A stretch of DNA of 64,000 bases from Nocardioides sp. CER19 (GCF_029846275.1 NZ_JARVWS010000002.1:496001-560000), one strand, 5' to 3'. Shown: positions 1 to 8,444, counted from the first letter of the stretch. Made by a program: numbers and translations. The notes: generated from the letters alone by a model not told the origin.

Positions 1-1286
1 AGCCTGCTCAGCTGCGTCTCGAGAGCGGTGTAGATCTGCTCGAGCGATGCCTGCTTGGCCGCCAGTCGGTCGGTCCATGCGGCGATCTGGTCGTTGTAGC
101 GAGCGATCTCGTCGTTCTCGTTCTTGATGTACTGGCTGATCGAGCCGTCGTAGGCGTCGCTGGCCAGGTCGGCGACCTTCTTGACCCGCTGGGCGAACCC
201 GTCGACCGCGGGCGTGGCCCCACTGGCGGGGACGCCCACGAGGGCGGCCTGCACCTTGGCGGGGTCCTTCGCGTAGGCGGCGGTGAAGGTGTCGGCGTCG
301 AAGGTGAACTGGCCGTAGCGGTCGATCGAGATGCCGTAGTCGGAGAGCGAGCCGGCGCCGGCGGGGAAGACCGTGTTGATCAGCTGGTCGGCCACCGAGC
401 GCAGGGTCGAGTCGCCGGGCAGCACGCCGCCGCCCGTCGAGGCCTGGCCGGCGGTGATGGTGCCGTACGACGTCGCGCTGCTGAGCTGCGTCAGGACGTC
501 GTTGAGCTGGCCGATGAAGGCCTTCATCGCCGTCGCGCGGCTGGCGCCGTCGGCCGCCACGGAGATCGCCGTCGTGGTGCCGCTCGTGGCGCCGGCACCC
601 AGCGTCACGTCGATGCCGCCCATGAGGCCGGTGAACGTGTTGGTGGACGACTCGACGGTGATGCTGTCGTTGAGGAGGACGCTCGCGTTGGTGCCCGTCG
701 CCGTCGCGAAGCTCGCGTTCCCGGTGGTCGCGACCGTGAGGCTGACGTTCTTGCCGGTCGACGTGGTGGACAGGAGCAGGACCGAACCGCCGACGGCGTC
801 CTTGACGACCTGGGCCTGCAGGCCGTTGGTCTTCGAGTCGGCGTTGATCTTGGACGCCATCGTCTCGAGCGACGTGCCGGCTGCGAAGGTCGCCGAGGCG
901 CCGGTCCCGGTGGTGATCGTGACGTCGCCACCGTCGGCGCTGAGCGCGGACGCGGAGAGCGTGACCTGCGCGGCGGTCGCCTGTGCGCCGACCTTGAGGC
1001 TGAACGACGCAGGGGCCGCGCTGTTCGACGCGGTGACGGTGACCGCGGAGTTGCTCGACGTGGCGGAGAGCTGGGTCCAGGTGCTGCCCGTGGCGAAGCT
1101 CTTGGCCGAGTCCGACAGGGACGACAGCGAGGTGTTGAGCTGCTGCAGCGCGCTGACCTGGGTCTGGGTGTTCGCCAGCCGGGTCTTGAGCGCGGTCTGC
1201 GGAGCCTTCTCGACGTCCATCAGGGCGCTGATGATGCTCGAGCTGTCGAAGCCGCTGAGGCCGGAGAACTGGATCGTCGACGCCAT
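1..1286 (-). CDS. fliD: Flagellar hook-associated protein 2 (filament cap), C-terminus cut by window edge
   Basis: FliD forms the cap at the tip of the filament and guides flagellin subunits into place outside the cell. The ATG is at 1286, preceded by GGGAG on the minus strand. The first 428 codons are visible and the stop lies beyond position 1. The start MASTIQFSGLSGFDSSSI and the following Ala/Gln/Leu-rich coiled segment match the FliD N-terminal family. The middle is Ser/Thr/Ala-rich beta sheet, and the last visible part (RVKKVADLASDAYDGSI, then heptad-like residues) matches the C-terminal coiled coil that packs in the channel. It follows fliC on the same strand, separated by a terminator hairpin, so it is either read through from fliC or has its own unseen promoter. 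The visible length suggests only a short piece is missing. Confidence 0.9.
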   Translation of the reverse strand, partial: MASTIQFSGLSGFDSSSIISALMDVEKAPQTALKTRLANTQTQVSALQQLNTSLSSLSDSAKSFATGSTWTQLSATSSNSAVTVTASNSAAPASFSLKVGAQATAAQVTLSASALSADGGDVTITTGTGASATFAAGTSLETMASKINADSKTNGLQAQVVKDAVGGSVLLLSTTSTGKNVSLTVATTGNASFATATGTNASVLLNDSITVESSTNTFTGLMGGIDVTLGAGATSGTTTAISVAADGASRATAMKAFIGQLNDVLTQLSSATSYGTITAGQASTGGGVLPGDSTLRSVADQLINTVFPAGAGSLSDYGISIDRYGQFTFDADTFTAAYAKDPAKVQAALVGVPASGATPAVDGFAQRVKKVADLASDAYDGSISQYIKNENDEIARYNDQIAAWTDRLAAKQASLEQIYTALETQLSR

Positions 1287-1350
1287 CGTGGTCTCCCTGT
1301 CTGGCGGGGTGCCGGTCGGATCGTGCGAGGAAACGTGCGGGGGGCTTGCG

Positions 1351-1397
1351 GGAAAAACAGCGGTGCCGGTGGGGCCGGGTGGGCCCCACCGGCACCG
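1351..1397 (-). terminator. Rho-independent terminator after fliC
   Basis: Read on the minus strand, a perfect 14-bp stem (1384-1397 pairing with 1361-1374, 9-nt loop) is followed after three bases by five T residues. It lies 48 bases past the fliC stop and before fliD, so it should cut fliC transcripts and let only a fraction reach fliD. That suits the very different protein amounts needed. Confidence 0.85.
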
Positions 1398-1444
1398 ACG
1401 GGTGCGTCAGGCGGACCTGACGACGTGGTACTGCTGGGTCAGGA

Positions 1445-2281
1445 TCACTGCAGCAGCGAGAGCACGCTCTGCGCGGCGGAGTTGGCCTGCTTGAGCATCG
1501 ACGTGCCCGCCTGCGAGAGGATCTGCGAGCGGGTGTAGTTGCTCATCTCCGCGGCCATGTCGGTGTCCTGGATGGCGGAGTTGGACGCCTGCAGGTTCTG
1601 CTGCGTGACGGCCAGGTTGTTGATGGTGTGCTGGAAGCGGTTCTGCAGCGCACCGAGGTCGGCGCGAGCCGTCGAGACGGTCTTGATGGCCGTGTCGAGG
1701 GTCGCGATCGCCGCGTTGGCGCCCGACTGCGACGCCAGCGAGATGCCGCTGAGGCCGAGGCCGTTCGCGTCGAAGCTCTTGCCGCCGCTGGCCGACTGGA
1801 TGTCGACCGTGATGTTGTCGTCCTTGGCGTAGCCGACCTGGATCTTCTTGCCGGTGAAGCTGCCGTTGAGCAGGTTCACGTTGTTGAAGGTGGTCTTGTT
1901 GGCGATCCGGTCGAGCTCGGAGCTGAGGGCCGTGACCTCGGACTGGATGGCGTCGCGCGAGTTCTGGTCGTTCGAGTCGTTGGCCGACTGGACGGCGAGG
2001 GTGCGCATGCGCTGAAGGATCGAGTGGGTCTCGGTCAGCGCGCCGTCGGCGGTCTGAACGACGTTGATGCCGTCCTGGGCGTTCCGCTGCGCCTGGCCGA
2101 TGCCGTTGATCTGAGCGGTGAGGCCCTGCGAGATCGCGAGGCCGGCGGCGTCGTCGGCGGCCTTGTTGATCCGCAGGCCGGAGGACAGGCGCTCGATCGA
2201 GGTCGACATCGAGTTCTGCGTGGTGCTGAGGTTGCGGTACGCGGTCAGCGCGTCGACGTTGGTGTTGATGCGGAGGCTCAT
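1445..2281 (-). CDS. fliC: Flagellin (filament subunit), minimal form
   Basis: This 278-residue protein is the filament subunit. Residues 1-140 carry the conserved D0/D1 region (MSLRINTNVDALTAYRNL, then SSGLRINKAADDAAGLAIS), and the C-terminal 90 residues carry the matching helix ending in AAQSVLSLLQ. Only about 45 residues lie between them, so the outer D2/D3 domains are almost absent; the family ranges from about 270 to over 500 residues. The start ATG at 2281 has a strong AGGAAGGA ribosome site. Upstream lie a FliA-type promoter (2350-2375) and a CsrA-type hairpin (2319-2336). The neighbouring glycosyltransferases suggest the filament may be glycosylated, which is inference. Confidence 0.97.
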   Translation of the reverse strand: MSLRINTNVDALTAYRNLSTTQNSMSTSIERLSSGLRINKAADDAAGLAISQGLTAQINGIGQAQRNAQDGINVVQTADGALTETHSILQRMRTLAVQSANDSNDQNSRDAIQSEVTALSSELDRIANKTTFNNVNLLNGSFTGKKIQVGYAKDDNITVDIQSASGGKSFDANGLGLSGISLASQSGANAAIATLDTAIKTVSTARADLGALQNRFQHTINNLAVTQQNLQASNSAIQDTDMAAEMSNYTRSQILSQAGTSMLKQANSAAQSVLSLLQ

Positions 2282-2288
2282 GGGTGGT

Positions 2289-2336
2289 TCCTTCCTGGAT
2301 CACGTGCCTAGGTTCGAAGAGCCCGTCCGTGGGCCC
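2289..2336 (-). promoter_or_regulatory. Candidate CsrA-binding leader of fliC
   Basis: In the fliC leader RNA the bases from 2336 down to 2319 can fold into a 6-bp stem (GGGCCC with GGGCUC, one G-U pair) that presents the loop ACGGAC. About 36 nt further on, the Shine-Dalgarno AGGAAGGA (2296-2289) holds two more GGA triplets. A GGA in a hairpin loop plus a GGA in the ribosome site is how CsrA represses flagellin (hag) translation in Bacillus subtilis. The genes for CsrA and its antagonist FliW are in this window. Binding itself is not shown. Confidence 0.55.
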
Positions 2337-2349
2337 TTGCGGTGGGTCA

Positions 2350-2375
2350 TTCGGCGTTCGGTGCGGTGGCCTGAG
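2350..2375 (-). promoter_or_regulatory. FliA-type promoter of fliC
   Basis: The minus strand reads CTCAGG-N14-GCCGAA, with the -35 at 2375-2370 and the -10 at 2355-2350. This gives a leader of about 60 nt to the fliC ATG. The same CTCA-N16-GCCGA(A/T) pattern precedes the chemoreceptor gene (14562) and cheA (9204). It is of the type I recall for FliA-like sigma factors of motile actinomycetes. Confidence 0.75.
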
Positions 2376-2436
2376 GGATTCGGGCCACAAATTCCGGACC
2401 GGTCAGGTTCGGCCCTCGCGCGTCGATGGTGAGGGC

Positions 2437-3474
2437 GTGAACATCTTCGTCTGGAGCAAGCTCACGCTCGGCAACGGCAGCTTCCACTACCGCGTCAACG
2501 CTCCGATGACGGAGATCGCGTGGCAGCAGCTGGCCAACGTGTCGATCGGCGGCGACCCGACGGTTCCCGCGGGTGCCGACGCCGACGTGCTCGTCGTGCA
2601 CGGCCTGGTGCAGCACGACCTCGAGGAGGCGCTGGCGGCGATGCCGGACCGCCCCCGTCTCGTCGTCATCGAGAACGACGACAACCACCTCGACGTACGA
2701 CCTGACAACCCGATGTTCAGTGCCGAGGGCGGGGGCGTCAGCTTCGACCTGTACGTCGAGGAGGTGCTGCCGCGGATCCGGCGGTCGCTCGAGCTGGCCG
2801 ACCTCGTCACCGTCACGGTGCCGTACCTCGCGGAGATCTACGCCCAGCACACCGACGCCCCGGTCGTCGTGCTGCCCAACACCATCGACGAGGTGCTCCT
2901 CGAGGTGCCGCAGCCGGTGCGCGCACCGGGCGAGCAGCTCCGCGTCGGCTGGGCGGGCAGTGCCAGCCACACCCTGGACTGGCGGCTCTGCGCGGACGGC
3001 GTCCGCTACGGGCTGGCGAAGACCCAGGCGCACCTGGTGCTGATGGGCGCCGACTACCGCAGCCTGATCGGCTACCGCGACGCCGAATACCTCCCGTGGG
3101 CGGACTCGATGGACGAGTACTACCTGCCGATGACCACGTGGCACGTCGCGCTGGCGCCGCTGGGCGACGACGCCTTCAACCGCTCGAAGAGCCCGCTGAA
3201 GGCGCTCGAGGCGGCGGCGTTCGGGATCCCGGTCGTCGCGAGCGACGCGGGGCCCTACCGCGACTTCGTCGTCGACGGCGAGACCGGCTTCCTCTGCCGG
3301 AGCGACACCGACTGGATGAAGGCGATCCGCGCCTTGGGCAACGACGAGGAGATGCGCCGGGAGATGGGGCGCAAGGCCCGCGAGGTCGCCCGCGACCTCA
3401 CCACCCAGGCCTGGGCGCCGCGCTGGGTCGAGGCCTACCGGCAGGCCCAGCTGGAGCCGGCTGCCGGTCGCTGA
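2437..3474 (+). CDS. GT-B fold glycosyltransferase, first of a tandem pair
   Basis: This 345-residue protein is a probable family-4 type glycosyltransferase. Its C-terminal half carries the donor-binding pattern SPLKALEAAAFGIPVVAS, then DFVVDGETGFLC; the N-terminal half is the acceptor-side Rossmann lobe. The GTG at 2437 is chosen because it follows a GGTGAGGG ribosome site and the protein then aligns with its neighbour from residue 1. The frame is open further upstream to 2284, but that stretch is the fliC promoter region. It is paralogous to the next gene, 37 bases downstream. Between flagellin and the flagellar sigma factor, its likely target is flagellin or another filament protein, which is inference. 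Substrate and sugar are unknown. Confidence 0.8.
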   Translation: MNIFVWSKLTLGNGSFHYRVNAPMTEIAWQQLANVSIGGDPTVPAGADADVLVVHGLVQHDLEEALAAMPDRPRLVVIENDDNHLDVRPDNPMFSAEGGGVSFDLYVEEVLPRIRRSLELADLVTVTVPYLAEIYAQHTDAPVVVLPNTIDEVLLEVPQPVRAPGEQLRVGWAGSASHTLDWRLCADGVRYGLAKTQAHLVLMGADYRSLIGYRDAEYLPWADSMDEYYLPMTTWHVALAPLGDDAFNRSKSPLKALEAAAFGIPVVASDAGPYRDFVVDGETGFLCRSDTDWMKAIRALGNDEEMRREMGRKAREVARDLTTQAWAPRWVEAYRQAQLEPAAGR

Positions 3475-3511
3475 CGCTCAGGTGCGCGGCGGCGGAGCCG
3501 ATGGGTCCACC

Positions 3512-4516
3512 ATGCGAGTCACCGCGTGGCGCGACGCCGTCGAGTTCTGCTTCCTCTACCGCCTCGGCCTCCCGCTGAACGCGGCCGCGGACCAGGGCCT
3601 GCTCGAGGTCGCCTTCGACACCGGGTGGTCCGAGACCGGCGGGGCCGACGTACTCGTCGGGCAGCGCGCGATGAGCGACCAGACGGTCAGGCGGTGGCGG
3701 GCCGCCGAGGCTCCGCTGAAGGTGCTCGAGTACGACGACGACCTCCTGTCGCTCCGTGCCGACAACCCGGCCTGGGCCACGATCGACCGCTCGGTCTACC
3801 TGCGCGAGTGGGTGCCGGCGATCCGGGAGGCGCTGGCGGAGGCCGACCTGGTGACTGTGTCGGTCCCGCACCTCGCCGAGCGCCTGGGCGAGCACACCGA
3901 CGCCTCGATCGTCGTGCTGCCGAACACGATCCATCACAGCCTCCTCGACGTCGCGGCTCCCGTCCGCGCACCGGGCCAGCCTCTGCGCGTGGGCTGGGCA
4001 GGTACGGCGACCCACCAGCCCGACTGGGAGGACAACGCGCCCGCCGTGGCCCGCGCGCTGCGCGCCGTCGACGCCACCATGGTCGTCGTCGGCGCCGACT
4101 ACAGCTCGCTCATCGGCTACCCCGTCGAGGTGCGTCCCTGGGAGTCGCGGCTGACCGGCTACTACCAGTGCATCTCTGACTTCCACGTCGCCCTGGCGCC
4201 GCTGCGCGACGACGAGTTCAACCGCTGCAAGTCGCCGCTCAAGGCGCTGGAGGCCGCGGCGCTCGGGATCCCGGTCGTGGCGTCGGCCGCCGGGCCCTAC
4301 CTGGACTTCGTCGTCGACGGCGAGACCGGCTTCCTGTGCCGCAACCGCGCCGACTGGGAGCGCGCGATCAGGACGCTCGCGCGTGACGAGCCGCTGCGTC
4401 GGGCCATGGGGGAGCGGGCCCGCGACGTGGCGCGGAGCCTGGTCACCCGCGACTGGGCGCCGCGTTGGGCGGAGACCTACGCGACGGCGCTGAGCCGCCA
4501 GCCGGCGACGGCCTGA
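3512..4516 (+). CDS. GT-B fold glycosyltransferase, second of a tandem pair
   Basis: This 334-residue paralogue of the preceding gene shares long near-identical stretches: SPLKALEAAALGIPVVAS, DFVVDGETGFLCR, then a common ending with WAPRW. It also shares VVLPNTI and VGWAG in the middle. The ATG at 3512 makes its N-terminus line up with the first copy; an in-frame GTG at 3482 is possible but adds only low-complexity residues. The N-terminal acceptor lobes differ far more than the donor lobes, so the two enzymes may use a similar sugar donor on different acceptors, or act in sequence. A strong bidirectional terminator follows. Assignment to flagellin glycosylation rests on position only. Confidence 0.8.
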   Translation: MRVTAWRDAVEFCFLYRLGLPLNAAADQGLLEVAFDTGWSETGGADVLVGQRAMSDQTVRRWRAAEAPLKVLEYDDDLLSLRADNPAWATIDRSVYLREWVPAIREALAEADLVTVSVPHLAERLGEHTDASIVVLPNTIHHSLLDVAAPVRAPGQPLRVGWAGTATHQPDWEDNAPAVARALRAVDATMVVVGADYSSLIGYPVEVRPWESRLTGYYQCISDFHVALAPLRDDEFNRCKSPLKALEAAALGIPVVASAAGPYLDFVVDGETGFLCRNRADWERAIRTLARDEPLRRAMGERARDVARSLVTRDWAPRWAETYATALSRQPATA

Positions 4517-4530
4517 CGGCGACGCCGCAC

Positions 4531-4572
4531 GGACGTGGAAGGCCCCGGGGGAGAACCCCGGGGCCTTTCACG
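4531..4572. terminator. Bidirectional terminator between glycosyltransferase and fliA
   Basis: A perfect 12-bp stem (AAGGCCCCGGGG, 4539-4550, with its complement 4556-4567) has a 5-base loop. It extends outwards through ACGTG/CACGT with one mismatch and is flanked by a short T or A tract on each side. It lies between the convergent stops at 4516 and 4592. Confidence 0.85.
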
Positions 4573-4591
4573 TCGTGGTCGTCAGCCGTCG

Positions 4592-5434
4592 TCAGCCGGC
4601 GGCATCGAGCGACGTCGGCCGCATGCCGCGACGAGCGGCGTCGGCGTGGCGGGCGGCGACGGCGGCGAAGTAGGCCTCCCGCCGCCGGCTGGCGCAGCCA
4701 CCGGGCTTGCCGACCGGCTGCACGAGGCTCGGCTCGAGCGCGTGGTTGAGCGCGTCCCGCAGGAGGACCAGCGCCTCCGCACGCATCTGGGAGATGCGGG
4801 AGTCGGTGACGCCCAGCTCGGCGGCGATGTCGGCCATCGGGCGCTCGGCGAAGAAGTAGTCCTGCACGACGATGCGCAGCCGCTCCGGCAGCTCGGCGAT
4901 CGCCTCGACCAGGTAGGTGAGCTTCTCCTGGTGCTCGATGAGCTCCTCAGGGCTGGGCGCGCGGGTCGGCAGCAGCTCGTCCAGGGAGGACGACGTCGTG
5001 CCCTGTAGCGAGAGCACCTGGGCGCGGTTGACGTCGTCGTCGTTGGCGACCACCTCGTCGACCGACATCCCGAGCGCGCTGGCGACCTCGGCGACCGTGG
5101 GGGTGCGCCCGAGGGCGTTCGACAGCCGGGTGCGGGTCTCCTCGAGGTCGCGGGCCCGGCGGCGTACCGAGCGCGAGGCCCAGTCCACGCTGCGCAGCTC
5201 GTCGAGGATCGCTCCGCGGATACGGGTCGCGGCGTAGCGCTCGAAGGGAACGCCTCGCTCGGGGTCGTAGGCCTGAGCGGCCTGCACCAGTGCGGTCAGG
5301 CCGGCAGAGGTCAGGTCGTCACGGTTGACGTGGGAAGGCACCCGGCCCATGGTCTCGCGGACGATATGTCCCACCAGCGGCATGTTGCTGGTGACGAGAC
5401 CCTCGGCGCGGGGGTCGCCGTTGTGATCGGTCAC
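4592..5434 (-). CDS. fliA: Flagellar sigma factor, FliA/WhiG family (sigma-28)
   Basis: This 280-residue sigma-70 family factor directs RNA polymerase to flagellar and chemotaxis promoters. Region 2 is seen in MPLVGHIVRETMGRVP to YAATRIRGAILDELRSVDWA, region 3 follows (SVRRRARDLEETRTRL, GRTPTVAEVASALGMS), and region 4 is MADIAAELGVTDSRISQM. About 45 basic and Ala-rich residues follow region 4, longer than in E. coli FliA. The start is taken as GTG 5434 (VTDHNGDP); the frame is open to 5629, and ATG 5383 is an alternative that would trim 17 residues before region 2. A FliA-like promoter with a weakened -35 (5494-5519) suggests autoregulation. It is divergent from the flgN operon. Confidence 0.93.
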   Translation of the reverse strand: MTDHNGDPRAEGLVTSNMPLVGHIVRETMGRVPSHVNRDDLTSAGLTALVQAAQAYDPERGVPFERYAATRIRGAILDELRSVDWASRSVRRRARDLEETRTRLSNALGRTPTVAEVASALGMSVDEVVANDDDVNRAQVLSLQGTTSSSLDELLPTRAPSPEELIEHQEKLTYLVEAIAELPERLRIVVQDYFFAERPMADIAAELGVTDSRISQMRAEALVLLRDALNHALEPSLVQPVGKPGGCASRRREAYFAAVAARHADAARRGMRPTSLDAAG

Positions 5435-5493
5435 AGAGAGGACTGTGGCAATCCTTTTCCCCAATTTGGAGTAAAACCGGCCAGTATCGGTCG

Positions 5494-5519
5494 TTCGGCC
5501 TAGGTAAAGGGGGCCTGTC
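5494..5519 (-). promoter_or_regulatory. Candidate FliA-type promoter of fliA
   Basis: The minus strand reads GACAGG-N14-GCCGAA (-35 at 5519-5514, -10 at 5499-5494). It differs from the fliC promoter by two bases in the -35 and has the identical spacing. It would give a leader of about 50 nt to GTG 5434. Confidence 0.5.
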
Positions 5520-5615
5520 GTCCTAGTCACGGCACGGGTGGCATCCCCCGAACGGACTACGTGCGGACTATGTCGAGGAGAAATCCACCCGATGGCAACA
5601 CTGAGGTAACAAACC

Positions 5616-5641
5616 CTCAGCTCTCGCACGTCGTGGGCGAT
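5616..5641 (+). promoter_or_regulatory. Weak FliA-type promoter candidate before flgN
   Basis: CTCA (5616-5619) is followed at exactly 16 bases by GGCGAT (5636-5641), which matches four of six positions of the GCCGAA box. The distance to the flgN start is about 50 bases. The box is weak and stands mainly on spacing and position. Confidence 0.35.
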
Positions 5642-5693
5642 CAGTCCCGCGAGACCCCGAACAGGGTGGGTCCGCCGACCGAAAGGTTACGAC

Positions 5694-6170
5694 GTGGAGA
5701 AGCTGTCGCTCATCCTCTGGCGTGAGCGTGAGCTGCTCGAGCTGCTGGCCTACAAGCTGGAGCTCGAGAGGCTGGTGCTCGGCAGCGGCCACTCCCGCTG
5801 GCTGAGCCAGGCCAACCGAGAGGTGGAGGACGTCCTGGTCACGCTGCGCGAGACCGAGGTCCTCCGTGCGATGGCGGCCGACGAGGTCGCGCAGACCGTC
5901 GGCCTCGAGCCCAACCCGAGCCTGTCAGCGCTGGCCGACGCCGCGACCGAGCCGTGGCGCACCATCCTGCTCGACCACCGCGACGCCTTCCTCGCGATGA
6001 CCCGCGAGATCGCCGAGCTCTCCGACACCAACAAGGGCCTCATCACCGCCGGCTTCCGCTCGGCCCACGAGACGCTCCTCGCGATCCGCGGCACCGCCGA
6101 GGGCTACACCCCGGACGGCGCCGCCGTGACCGCCGCCCCCGCCCGCCGCCTCGTGGATCGGAGCCTCTGA
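5694..6170 (+). CDS. flgN: FlgN-type chaperone for hook-filament junction proteins
   Basis: This 158-residue, mostly helical protein starts EKLSLILWRERELLELLAYK, typical of the FlgN family. FlgN binds FlgK and FlgL in the cytoplasm and delivers them to the flagellar export gate. A long heptad-rich region continues to about residue 135 and the tail is Ala/Pro-rich. The start is GTG 5694 after GAAAGG. It is followed by flgK with one base between stop and start, so the chaperone and its clients are made together. Sequence identity within FlgN is always low, so the call leans on the first 40 residues and on the context. Confidence 0.85.
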   Translation: MEKLSLILWRERELLELLAYKLELERLVLGSGHSRWLSQANREVEDVLVTLRETEVLRAMAADEVAQTVGLEPNPSLSALADAATEPWRTILLDHRDAFLAMTREIAELSDTNKGLITAGFRSAHETLLAIRGTAEGYTPDGAAVTAAPARRLVDRSL

Positions 6171-6171
6171 G

Positions 6172-7551
6172 ATGACCGGCACGTTCGGGGGGCTCAACAC
6201 CGCCCTCAGCGCGCTGCGCTACCAGCAGGTGGCGCTCGACGTCGCCAACAACAACATCGCCAACATCAACACGGACGGGTACGTCCGGCGCCGTGCCGAG
6301 GCCGGCGCGGTGGCAGCGCCCGACCAGCCGGCGATGTGGTCGAGGTACGACGGACACGGCGACGGCGTCCGCACCCAGCAGGTCAGCCGCCTGGTCGACC
6401 CGCTGCTCGACACGCGCTCGCGCCGCGAGAACGGCACGCTGTCCTACCTCACGGCGCAGCAGACGGTGCTCAACCGCGTCGAGACCGGGATCAACGAGCC
6501 CGGCGACAACGGCGTGACGGCCGCGCTCAAGGAGCTCAACAGCGCCTTCCAGGACCTCGTCTCCGACCCGGGCGGCACCGCTGCCCGCGAGACGGTGCTG
6601 GCGAAGGCCGCCGCCGTTGCGACCGCCTTCAAGGCGCAGTCCGACAACATCACCGCCGAGACGGCCGACCAGGAGCAGCACGCCAGCACCGTCGTGCAGC
6701 AGGTCAACGACGCGGCGACCGAGCTGGCCCGCCTCAACAAGACGATCAGGGTCGCGGAGCTCAACAACACCGACGTCGGCACCCTCTACGACCAGCGGGA
6801 CCTGCTGGCGCTCAACCTGTCCAAGCTCACCGGTGCCGAGGTCAAGGTCCAGGACGACGGCCAGTACAACGTCACCGTCAAGGGCGTCGCCCTGGTCACG
6901 GGCGGCACCGCCAGCACGATGGCGGTCGCCGGCACGAGCCCGTCGGTCGCGGTGACGATCGGCAGCGACCCGGTGAGCGGGTTCAGCGGCGAGCTGGGGG
7001 CCGTCGTCGACGTGCTCAACAAGACGCTGCCGACCTACAAGGCGTCGCTGGACAAGATCGCGTCCGACTTCGCCGACGCGATCAACACCCAGCACGCGAA
7101 GGGCACCGGGCTCGACGGCAGCACCGGCCAGCCGCTGTTCACCATCGGCGACTCCGGCAACCCGGCCGCCTCGCTGACCGTCGCGGTCACCGCCCAGCAG
7201 CTCGCCGCGGCGGGCCCGGGCACGGGCACCCTCGACGGCAGCAACGCCGACGCGCTGAGCCGGATCACCAAGACGGCCAAGAACGCCGACGGCACGACCG
7301 TGGAGTCGGCGTACTCGGCGCTCGTCACCGGCTTCGGCACGACCGTGGCGAGCGTCAACCGGCAGACCAGCAACCAGCAGGCGCTGACGCAGCAGGTCGA
7401 CGACGAGCGCGAGCAGATGGCCGGCGTCAACCTCGACGAGGAGACGATCAACATGGTGGCCGCCCAGCACGCCTACGAGGCAGCCAGCAAGGTGCTGTCG
7501 ATCATGGACTCGATCCTCGACACCCTCATCAACGGGACAGGAGTGGGCTGA
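6172..7551 (+). CDS. flgK: Flagellar hook-associated protein 1
   Basis: FlgK (459 residues) is the first hook-filament junction protein and is exported to the hook tip. The N-terminus holds the axial-protein rod motif (ALDVANNNIANINTDGY, residues 23-39). The C-terminus has the matching helix with INMVAAQHAYEAASKVLS. A long coiled helix with DLVSDPGGTAARETVL lies between, as in other FlgK proteins. The length is near the lower end for the family (about 460-550), so the middle domain is compact. The start ATG 6172 follows the flgN stop directly, and its own TGA overlaps the flgL ATG, indicating translational coupling. Confidence 0.95.
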   Translation: MTGTFGGLNTALSALRYQQVALDVANNNIANINTDGYVRRRAEAGAVAAPDQPAMWSRYDGHGDGVRTQQVSRLVDPLLDTRSRRENGTLSYLTAQQTVLNRVETGINEPGDNGVTAALKELNSAFQDLVSDPGGTAARETVLAKAAAVATAFKAQSDNITAETADQEQHASTVVQQVNDAATELARLNKTIRVAELNNTDVGTLYDQRDLLALNLSKLTGAEVKVQDDGQYNVTVKGVALVTGGTASTMAVAGTSPSVAVTIGSDPVSGFSGELGAVVDVLNKTLPTYKASLDKIASDFADAINTQHAKGTGLDGSTGQPLFTIGDSGNPAASLTVAVTAQQLAAAGPGTGTLDGSNADALSRITKTAKNADGTTVESAYSALVTGFGTTVASVNRQTSNQQALTQQVDDEREQMAGVNLDEETINMVAAQHAYEAASKVLSIMDSILDTLINGTGVG

Positions 7552-8444
7552 TGGCGATCACACGCGTGACCCAGCGAATGATGTCGCAGCGGTCGCAGAA
7601 CGCGGTGCAGGGTGGCCTGACCAGGCTCGCCAAGGTGCAGGAGCAGATGGAGACGGGCCGCAAGCTGAACCGGCCGTCCGACTCGCCCGCCGACACGGCC
7701 ACCGCCCTGCGAGTGCGCAGCTCGCTCGCCGACCAGACGCAGTTCCTCCGGAACGCGGACGACGGCAAGGCCTGGCTGAGCACGGTCGACACCGCGCTGA
7801 GCGGCATCACGTCCCAGGTCCAGCGGGCCCAGGTGCTCGCCCAGCAGGGCGCCAACACCGCCTCGATGTCCCAGACGGCGCTGGACGCGCTGGCGACCGA
7901 GGTCGACCAGATCCGTGCCAGCGTCCTGCAGCAGGCCAACACGCAGTACCTCGGCCGACCGGTCTTCGGCGGTACGACGGACAAGGCGACGGCCTTCGGC
8001 ACCGACGGCACCTACCAGGGCGATGCCGGACAGGTCCAGCGCCGCGTCGGCACCGACACGACCGTGCAGGTCAACGCCGACGGGGTCGCGACGTTCGGTC
8101 CCGACGCCGACAACCTGTTCAGCCACCTGGCGGCCCTGTCGACCGCGCTCCGCGACCCGAACGGCGCCGCCGGGGTCCAGTCGGCGATCGCCACCCTGGG
8201 CGCCGACCTGACCAACCTCAGCGCCGCCCAGGCCACCGCGGGCGCCCGCTTCAACCGCATCGACAAGGCCAGCGACCTCGCGTCGCAGTCCCAGCTCCAG
8301 CTCAAGTCCTCGCTGTCCGACGTCGAGGACGTCGACCTGGCGGAGGTGGCGATCGACCTGAAGACGCAGGAGGTCGCCTACCAGGCGGCGCTCGCGGCCA
8401 CCGGCAAGACGATCCAGCCGAGCCTCTTGGACTTCCTGCGATGA
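7551..8444 (+). CDS. flgL: Flagellar hook-associated protein 3
   Basis: FlgL (297 residues) joins FlgK to the filament. It shares the flagellin-type D0/D1 ends: the N-terminus reads ITRVTQRMMSQRSQNAVQG, then GRKLNRPSDSPADTATALRV. The C-terminus has SLSDVEDVDLAEVAIDLKT and YQAALAATGKTIQPSLLDFL. A small beta domain (residues 125-190) contains LGRPVFGGTTDKATAF. ATG 7551 overlaps the flgK stop by one base, and its own stop overlaps the fliW ATG, so the order flgK-flgL-fliW-csrA is one transcription unit. Confidence 0.95.
   Translation: MAITRVTQRMMSQRSQNAVQGGLTRLAKVQEQMETGRKLNRPSDSPADTATALRVRSSLADQTQFLRNADDGKAWLSTVDTALSGITSQVQRAQVLAQQGANTASMSQTALDALATEVDQIRASVLQQANTQYLGRPVFGGTTDKATAFGTDGTYQGDAGQVQRRVGTDTTVQVNADGVATFGPDADNLFSHLAALSTALRDPNGAAGVQSAIATLGADLTNLSAAQATAGARFNRIDKASDLASQSQLQLKSSLSDVEDVDLAEVAIDLKTQEVAYQAALAATGKTIQPSLLDFLR

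Noticed and set aside
2307..5504. CCTAGG sequences in the fliC (2307) and fliA (5499) upstream regions as a shared operator
   Set aside because: Their distance to the promoter boxes differs (inside the leader in one, in the spacer of the other), so coincidence is likely.
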